From: Minisyncoccota bacterium
GTDB taxonomy: Bacteria > Patescibacteriota > Minisyncoccia > Minisyncoccales > UBA5738
Direction: 5' to 3'
NCBI GenBank assembly: GCA_025453415.1
Contig: JALOQL010000029.1
Location: 1 to 9,383, forward strand
DNA length: 9,383 bases
Below are positions 6,057-9,383 of the stretch, piece after piece (within the stretch, counting starts at the first letter, position 1; each line of letters begins with the position of its first letter). Below the pieces are notes generated by a model. That model saw only the letters and a program-made list of their open reading frames with translations, was not told the origin of the DNA and made no database searches. The translations under genes and the position numbers were made by a program.

Positions 6057-6218
6057 CATAAGAGCTCTTTTAAGTGCGTAACTTTCCCCCGCCCTGGCGG
6101 GGGGAAAACGCCGGTATTTGGTAAAGAAGAGAACGCCATACGGTATTTTCTTTTTTACCTTCCTGGAGGTTTCCGTAAGGAGCCGCCCGGACTCGAATCC
6201 CCGCTTTGCGGGGTTTTT
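6057..6218 (+). ncRNA. Candidate structured RNA (small RNA or transpeptidase leader), about 160 nt, family unknown
   Basis: This is bounded by its own promoter and terminator and has no plausible ORF. Four helices are visible. (A) 6076-6111: GCGT/ACGC, an internal loop, then TTTCCCCCGC with GCGGGGGGAA around CCTG. (B) 6120-6159: a 40-nt hairpin with 14 continuous pairs, one mismatch, three more pairs and an AUAC loop. (C) 6161-6181: TCCT, GGA, a GGTT loop, TCC, a 3-nt bulge and AGGA. (D) the terminator hairpin 6199-6213. Helices A and B contain G-U pairs that would be A-C mismatches on the other strand, which supports plus-strand RNA. I do not recognise it as 6S, SRP, tmRNA, RNase P RNA or a common riboswitch. 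It could act in trans or control readthrough into the transpeptidase operon. Confidence 0.55.
6199..6218 (+). terminator. Intrinsic terminator of the structured RNA
   Basis: CCCCGC (6199-6204), a TTT loop, GCGGGG (6208-6213) and five T residues: a textbook hairpin with a U tract. It lies 85 nt before the transpeptidase start and just upstream of a second promoter. Confidence 0.8.
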
Positions 6219-6225
6219 GAGTACA

Positions 6226-6254
6226 TTGATAGGGACTCCCGTTCGTTGTATGAT
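6226..6254 (+). promoter_or_regulatory. Promoter of the L,D-transpeptidase operon
   Basis: TTGATA (6226-6231, 5/6 to consensus), an optimal 17-nt spacer and TATGAT (6249-6254, 5/6). Transcription should start near 6261, giving a leader of about 41 nt. The spacer contains the small inverted repeat GGGACTCCC. Confidence 0.65.
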
Positions 6255-6302
6255 TACCAATACGAAAGGCAGCCACTTTTTTGTTTTATTTTTGGCCGGA
6301 AA

Positions 6303-7835
6303 ATGATCGGGCATATCAACAAGGTTCGCGACCGGATACTCGGCGTCAAAGAACGTATAAGCTGGAGACTGAAGATCGGCGCGGCCGCGGCCGCGGTCAT
6401 TTTGGTATTGGGCGCGGTATGGTGGCTGTTCCTGCCCCTGCCCAGCAATTACGAAACCAAGCTCCCGGCGTACCCGCATTCCTATTCCGCCACCCCGCTG
6501 TCATGCGTCTGCCAGGAAGGTGACGGCTGCCGCCTGTCGCTGGGCTTCCGCAGCCTTGAACCCGCCCAAAAAACCGCTCCCGAACACCGGATCGTCGAAG
6601 ACACCCGCACCGCCCAGACCGACATTGTTTTCGACCGCGTTTCGGAGATCAACGGCCAGTTCGACTACGAACAGATCACCAAAAGCCCGCTGATCGACTC
6701 GGTAGATTACCGGGTCGAAAACGGCAAATTGGTGATAAAAATATCCCGCAAAGGCGCGTACCTTCCGGCGCGTATCGAGATCACGGACGCGACCGCGGTC
6801 GTGATCATGGAACCGGCAGCCAAAGATTTTCCGGTGATTTCCAACCAGAAACCGGCTCAGGATTCCGCGGCGTTCCCGGCATGGCATTCGATCGGCTTTG
6901 ACGCCACTCTGGCGGCGCCGCTCAAAACCGCCACGGTATTTTTCCAGGGCAAACCCATGGAACTCGACATTGCACCACTGGGACCGAACAATTACCGCAT
7001 AACTTTCGCGCGCCTGCTCGAGATCGACAACGAATATACCGTCCGAGTGATCGTGGCCGACGACACCGGCCGTACCGCGGTCGATTCGTGGTCATTCGCC
7101 GCGCAAATCCCCAGTGCCGTCGCGCTGGGAAAGGACCGTTTTAAATATCTGGGCTGGTGGGGCGAAATAAATTCCGACGGCGTGGCAGTGCGCAAGGGCG
7201 TCGCCTCGGCGTCCGACAAAGTGGGAACGCTATCATCGGCAAACCGCGTCAAAGTCTTGAAGGAAGTTTACGGCGAATGGATCAACGGCAAAAACCTCTG
7301 GTACCAGATCGACGGCGGCGCTTATCCGGGGGCCTATGTATTCTCGGATTATGTCACGCCGATGGCCCAGCCCGCGCCTCCTCAAAATTTCACCATTCCC
7401 GACGGCGTCAAAGAAGGCGAAAAATGGATCGACGTGGACCTGGCAAAAAAGGTTATGACCTTGTTCAATTACGATAAGCCGGTGTTTGCCACCTATGTCG
7501 CTATCGGACGCAAGGGCAACGAAACGCAAGCCGGAACCTTCCGCGTCTGGTACAAACTTTATAAAACCGAAATGCGGGGCGGGCCGCCGCTACACAGCTA
7601 CCGCTATGACCTGAAGAATATCCCCTGGACGATGTTCTACAACGACGACTACGCCATCCATGGCACCTACTGGCACGATCGTTTCGGCACACAGCAAAGC
7701 GCCGGCTGCACCAACATGACCCAGAACGACGCCAAATTCATTTTCGAGAATACCCTACCGATCATCCCGAGCGATAAAGTCGCGGCATTCGCCAAAGACA
7801 ACAACCCCGGAACCGTGGTCCACAACCATTACTAG
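6303..7835 (+). CDS. Membrane-anchored YkuD-type L,D-transpeptidase with beta-rich and SH3-like modules
   Basis: This encodes 510 residues from ATG 6303; a TTG at 6246 would add 19 residues but overlaps the promoter. The N-terminus is cytoplasmic and basic, with one membrane span at about 25-43, and the rest is extracytoplasmic. A short Cys-containing segment (SCVCQEGDGC) is followed by beta-rich regions resembling AMIN/Ig-like folds (about 90-275). An SH3-like region follows at about 280-355 (GVAVRKGV...VGTLSSANRVKVL...YVFSDYV), then the YkuD catalytic domain (about 370-490). Catalytic residues are H453 in AIHGTYWH and C469 in QSAGCTNM. Such enzymes make 3-3 peptidoglycan crosslinks or attach proteins to the wall. 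The usual SHGC motif is SAGC here; YkuD itself has SKGC, so activity is plausible. Only a weak GGA lies before the ATG. A phosphoesterase gene follows after 2 nt. Confidence 0.88.
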   Translation: MIGHINKVRDRILGVKERISWRLKIGAAAAAVILVLGAVWWLFLPLPSNYETKLPAYPHSYSATPLSCVCQEGDGCRLSLGFRSLEPAQKTAPEHRIVEDTRTAQTDIVFDRVSEINGQFDYEQITKSPLIDSVDYRVENGKLVIKISRKGAYLPARIEITDATAVVIMEPAAKDFPVISNQKPAQDSAAFPAWHSIGFDATLAAPLKTATVFFQGKPMELDIAPLGPNNYRITFARLLEIDNEYTVRVIVADDTGRTAVDSWSFAAQIPSAVALGKDRFKYLGWWGEINSDGVAVRKGVASASDKVGTLSSANRVKVLKEVYGEWINGKNLWYQIDGGAYPGAYVFSDYVTPMAQPAPPQNFTIPDGVKEGEKWIDVDLAKKVMTLFNYDKPVFATYVAIGRKGNETQAGTFRVWYKLYKTEMRGGPPLHSYRYDLKNIPWTMFYNDDYAIHGTYWHDRFGTQQSAGCTNMTQNDAKFIFENTLPIIPSDKVAAFAKDNNPGTVVHNHY

Positions 7836-7837
7836 CT

Positions 7838-8644
7838 ATGAGAAGAATGAAGAAAATCGTCATTGCCATTATTTGCGCCGCCGCAGCCGCGGCGGCTTTC
7901 CTTGGTTATGCTCGCTTCGAAGTTTTTTGGTTCGAAACGGCCAAAACGACTGTGCGCCGCAACGATCTTCCGGCGGCATTCGCCGGAAAAAAGATTGCCT
8001 TCGTTTCCGACCTTCATTGTGGCGAAGGATTCCCCTTCGAGCGCATGGGTGAAGTTGTCGATCTCATCAATTCGCAAAACCCCGACATCTTGCTGCTTGG
8101 CGGCGATTATGGCAATGACATGAAACGATGCCTCGATAAGATCGCGATGGTTAAAGCATCGATGGGAAAATTCGGCATTCTCGGGAACCACGATATCGAA
8201 AATGGCAAAGAAAGGGTGATACAAGCGATGATCAAGGCAGGTATCACGCCCTTGGTCAATGAAAATCGCCGCATTGCCATCGGTAGTGAAGCGATCGCCG
8301 TCGCGGGCACCGACGAGACATGGTACGGAATTCCGGACGGCGCCAAAGCGATGGAAGGGGTGACCGAATTCACGATCTATCTCACGCACGACCCGGCATA
8401 CCTTGAAAAATACAAAAACGACCGCGCCAAACTGCTGCTTGCCGGCCACACGCACGGCGGCCAGATGACGCTGTTCGGATTATCGTTCGCAAGTTTTGTG
8501 CACGGCTATCCCTACAAATACGAAAAAGGCATTTTTGAAGAACCGGACCGCACCGTAATCGTCACCAACGGCATCGGCACCGGGATCGTGCCGCTGCGCT
8601 TCTTTGCCCGGCCCCAAATCAACGTCATCGCTTTAGAGCGTTAA
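7838..8644 (+). CDS. Calcineurin-like metallophosphoesterase (YaeI-type), membrane-anchored
   Basis: This encodes 268 residues from ATG 7838, 2 nt after the transpeptidase stop; ATG 7847 (MKKIV...) is an alternative start. Residues about 5-23 are a hydrophobic, Ala-rich signal anchor, so the enzyme probably faces the extracytoplasmic side. The dimetal phosphoesterase motifs are complete: SDLH (D58, H60), GGDYGND (D90), GNHD (N117-H118-D119), LTHDP (H184) and GHTHGG (H204, H206). The C-terminal GIVPLRFFARPQINVIAL matches the YaeI/YkuE-like branch, whose members hydrolyse phospholipid-type or other phosphoesters at the membrane. The exact substrate is unknown. Sharing an operon with a cell-wall crosslinking enzyme suggests an envelope role, which is inference. 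Confidence 0.9.
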   Translation: MRRMKKIVIAIICAAAAAAAFLGYARFEVFWFETAKTTVRRNDLPAAFAGKKIAFVSDLHCGEGFPFERMGEVVDLINSQNPDILLLGGDYGNDMKRCLDKIAMVKASMGKFGILGNHDIENGKERVIQAMIKAGITPLVNENRRIAIGSEAIAVAGTDETWYGIPDGAKAMEGVTEFTIYLTHDPAYLEKYKNDRAKLLLAGHTHGGQMTLFGLSFASFVHGYPYKYEKGIFEEPDRTVIVTNGIGTGIVPLRFFARPQINVIALER

Positions 8645-8667
8645 AAAACGCCTGATGGCGTTTTTTT
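8643..8667. terminator. Bidirectional intrinsic terminator after the phosphoesterase gene
   Basis: AAAAAACGCC (8643-8652), a TGAT loop and GGCGTTTTTT (8657-8666) form a perfect 10-bp stem that ends in a T run on the plus strand. Because the stem begins with an A run, it also works for minus-strand transcription coming from the right. It starts within the stop codon of the phosphoesterase gene. Confidence 0.85.
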
Positions 8668-8668
8668 A

Positions 8669-8966
8669 AATTCTATATTTGCTTTTTACCCGACAAAAAA
8701 ATTACCGGCGGCGCGGATGTCCGCGGATGCCCATTTCGTCAAACTCCGCTCCAAACAACCGTCTTGATTCCGGGAGGATCAAGCCATCGGTTTTTCAAAC
8801 CGACGGCAAAAGGCTTGGCCTTGCCGCGCGGCAACCCAAAACGCAACCGTTTGCTCGAAACAAACCAATTTCCGAAAAAAAACGGCTTTATGCGCAATGC
8901 GGCGGAATTTATTTTCGTATCTTTTCCCATACATTGATTCTACCCGTCATCAATTAAAATGACGTG
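8669..8966. other. Gene-poor 300-nt stretch with clustered hairpins
   Basis: Two short ORFs (plus 8679-8957, minus 8930-8739) have no Shine-Dalgarno or recognisable features, so I do not call them genes. A direct repeat CGCGGAT-GTC-CGCGGAT lies near 8714-8730. Three adjacent hairpins lie at 8763-8834. An inverted repeat CGTCAT...ATGACG lies at 8945-8964, next to the CDGSH gene terminator. No good promoter is visible; a minus-strand TAGAAT (8942-8937) lacks a -35. Confidence 0.45.
8763..8834 (-). other. Three adjacent hairpins, possible minus-strand structured RNA
   Basis: On the minus strand, from its 5' end: the 14-bp palindrome TTGCCGCGCGGCAA (8834-8821), then a 25-nt hairpin (8807-8783) with 11 continuous pairs around a GAA loop, then CTTGAT...ATCAAG (8783-8763). 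The last also pairs CC with GG; on the plus strand it closes on a GGGA loop. The middle hairpin has a G-U pair on the minus strand but an A-C mismatch on the plus strand, which favours minus-strand RNA. A minus transcript would end at the bidirectional terminator 8643-8667. Confidence 0.3.
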
Positions 8967-9020
8967 AAAAAACGGGCGCAACCGCCGCGGCGCGGAGATC
9001 AAAGCTCGAAACTGCCCGTT
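8967..9020 (-). terminator. Branched terminator after the CDGSH gene
   Basis: On the minus strand AACGGGC (9020-9014) pairs with GCCCGTT (8977-8971), continuing into six T residues (8972-8967). The enclosed 36 nt contain the 10-bp palindrome CGCCGCGGCG, which can form an inner hairpin. The stem starts inside the stop codon of the CDGSH gene. Confidence 0.6.
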
Positions 9021-9383
9021 TATCCAAGGCTTTTGCCGCCGTCGCCGGATTTCCCTTCAACATGGCTGCCGTCGCAGAACGGTTTGTTGCGCGATATGCC
9101 GCAACGGCACAAAGTGGCACGATTGCGCGTTTCGTACTTCCGGCCGTCGGCACTCTCGACCTCCACCCCGCCCTTGGCCCAGATTGGGCCGCTGACATTT
9201 TTTTGCGGATCCTCGATCAGGCCGATGCCAGGTTCCAATTCCGGTTCGATCGCGCGCCCACCCTTTTCTTTGGCCACCAACCGGCCCGAAGGGCAAAGGC
9301 ATGCCTGCCGGATCGCTTCGCTCTTCAGCTGCGGATCGCCGGAACCTTCGGTGTTTCCCCAGACATCACCCTTTTGGTCGTGG
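9020..9383 (-). CDS. CDGSH iron-sulfur domain protein with Fer4_19-like region (5' end beyond window)
   Basis: The reading frame is open from the right edge to the TAA at 9022-9020, giving the last 120 residues of a larger protein. The visible part begins HDQKGDVWGNTEG. It then has DPQLKSEAIRQACLCPSGRL, which matches the C-terminal half of the divergent 4Fe-4S (Fer4_19) domain, where a late Cys (here in CLCPSGRL) is a cluster ligand. After IEPELEPGIGLIEDP and GPIWAKGGVEVESADG comes the CDGSH motif LCRCGISRNKPFCDGSH, with three Cys and one His holding a 2Fe-2S cluster. This domain order is common in bacterial redox or iron-sulfur transfer proteins of about 200 residues or more. No membrane segment is visible. 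The true start is not in the window. Confidence 0.9.
   Translation of the reverse strand, partial: HDQKGDVWGNTEGSGDPQLKSEAIRQACLCPSGRLVAKEKGGRAIEPELEPGIGLIEDPQKNVSGPIWAKGGVEVESADGRKYETRNRATLCRCGISRNKPFCDGSHVEGKSGDGGKSLG

Noticed and set aside
6181..6205. tRNA T-arm-like sequence on the minus strand (GATTCGAGTCC)
   Set aside because: The stem pairs poorly, position 53 would be A instead of G, and no acceptor, D-arm or anticodon arm can be built; the adjacent GC hairpin is better explained as a plus-strand terminator.
5913..6479. 188-codon open frame on the minus strand
   Set aside because: It runs antisense through the transpeptidase start, both plus-strand promoters and the structured RNA, and its product is low-complexity without recognisable features.
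7659..7709. Loss of the SHGC histidine as evidence of a dead transpeptidase
   Set aside because: The catalytic Cys and the upstream HG histidine are intact, and active YkuD has SKGC, so Ala at this position does not by itself imply inactivity.
8679..8957. Open frames of 92 (plus) and 63 (minus, 8930-8739) codons in the right-hand gap
   Set aside because: They have no Shine-Dalgarno, no recognisable domain and an odd, basic composition; the hairpins there argue more for non-coding DNA or RNA.
1..9383. CRISPR arrays, transposons, phage or defence genes
   Set aside because: No regularly spaced repeats, transposase motifs, terminal inverted repeats or phage-type proteins are visible on either strand.

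Overview
The window looks like chromosome from an uncultivated bacterium with about 50% GC. A member of the Patescibacteria/CPR is my best guess. This is inference from several traits: compact gene packing, very small membrane proteins, a membrane-anchored SIMPL-domain protein, a single-pass L,D-transpeptidase carrying extracellular beta-rich and SH3-like modules, and short leaders before start codons. I see no rRNA, tRNA, CRISPR array, insertion sequence or phage gene.

Layout. On the minus strand, read right to left, the first gene is a CDGSH/Fer4_19-type iron-sulfur protein whose 5' end lies beyond the right edge (9383-9020); it ends in a branched terminator. Positions 8669-8966 hold no convincing gene but contain several strong hairpins. 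Further left come an ABC-F ATPase (5658-3991) and a RluA-type pseudouridine synthase (3910-3185). Next is an HD-domain phosphohydrolase (3028-2108), translationally overlapped by a 46-residue hydrophobic peptide gene (2118-1978). A 50-residue single-pass membrane peptide (1900-1748) follows under its own extended -10 promoter. Then come a SIMPL-domain protein (1651-812), a membrane HEAGH putative metalloprotease (751-230), and the N-terminal 85 codons of a BaiN/HI0933-type flavoprotein that runs off the left edge.

On the plus strand there is a two-gene operon: a membrane-anchored YkuD L,D-transpeptidase (6303-7835) and, 2 nt later, a signal-anchored calcineurin-like phosphoesterase of the YaeI type (7838-8644). 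It is closed by a strong hairpin terminator that can work in both directions.

The most interesting part is the divergent intergenic region 5686-6302, which carries two independent RNA-control modules. Towards ABC-F (minus), a good promoter is followed by a possible 15-codon leader ORF. A 75-nt multi-helix structure that closes into an intrinsic terminator comes next, upstream of the ABC-F start. This is the architecture expected of ribosome-mediated attenuation of an ABC-F gene. Towards the transpeptidase (plus), a TTGACA/TATTAT promoter leads into about 160 nt of highly structured RNA. That RNA includes a 40-nt hairpin whose G-U pairs only make sense on the plus strand, and it ends in a clean terminator; a second promoter just beyond it serves the transpeptidase. 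One hairpin of this RNA has the same six-base-pair stem arms as the terminator, so a terminator/antiterminator switch is possible. I cannot assign either RNA to a known family from sequence alone.
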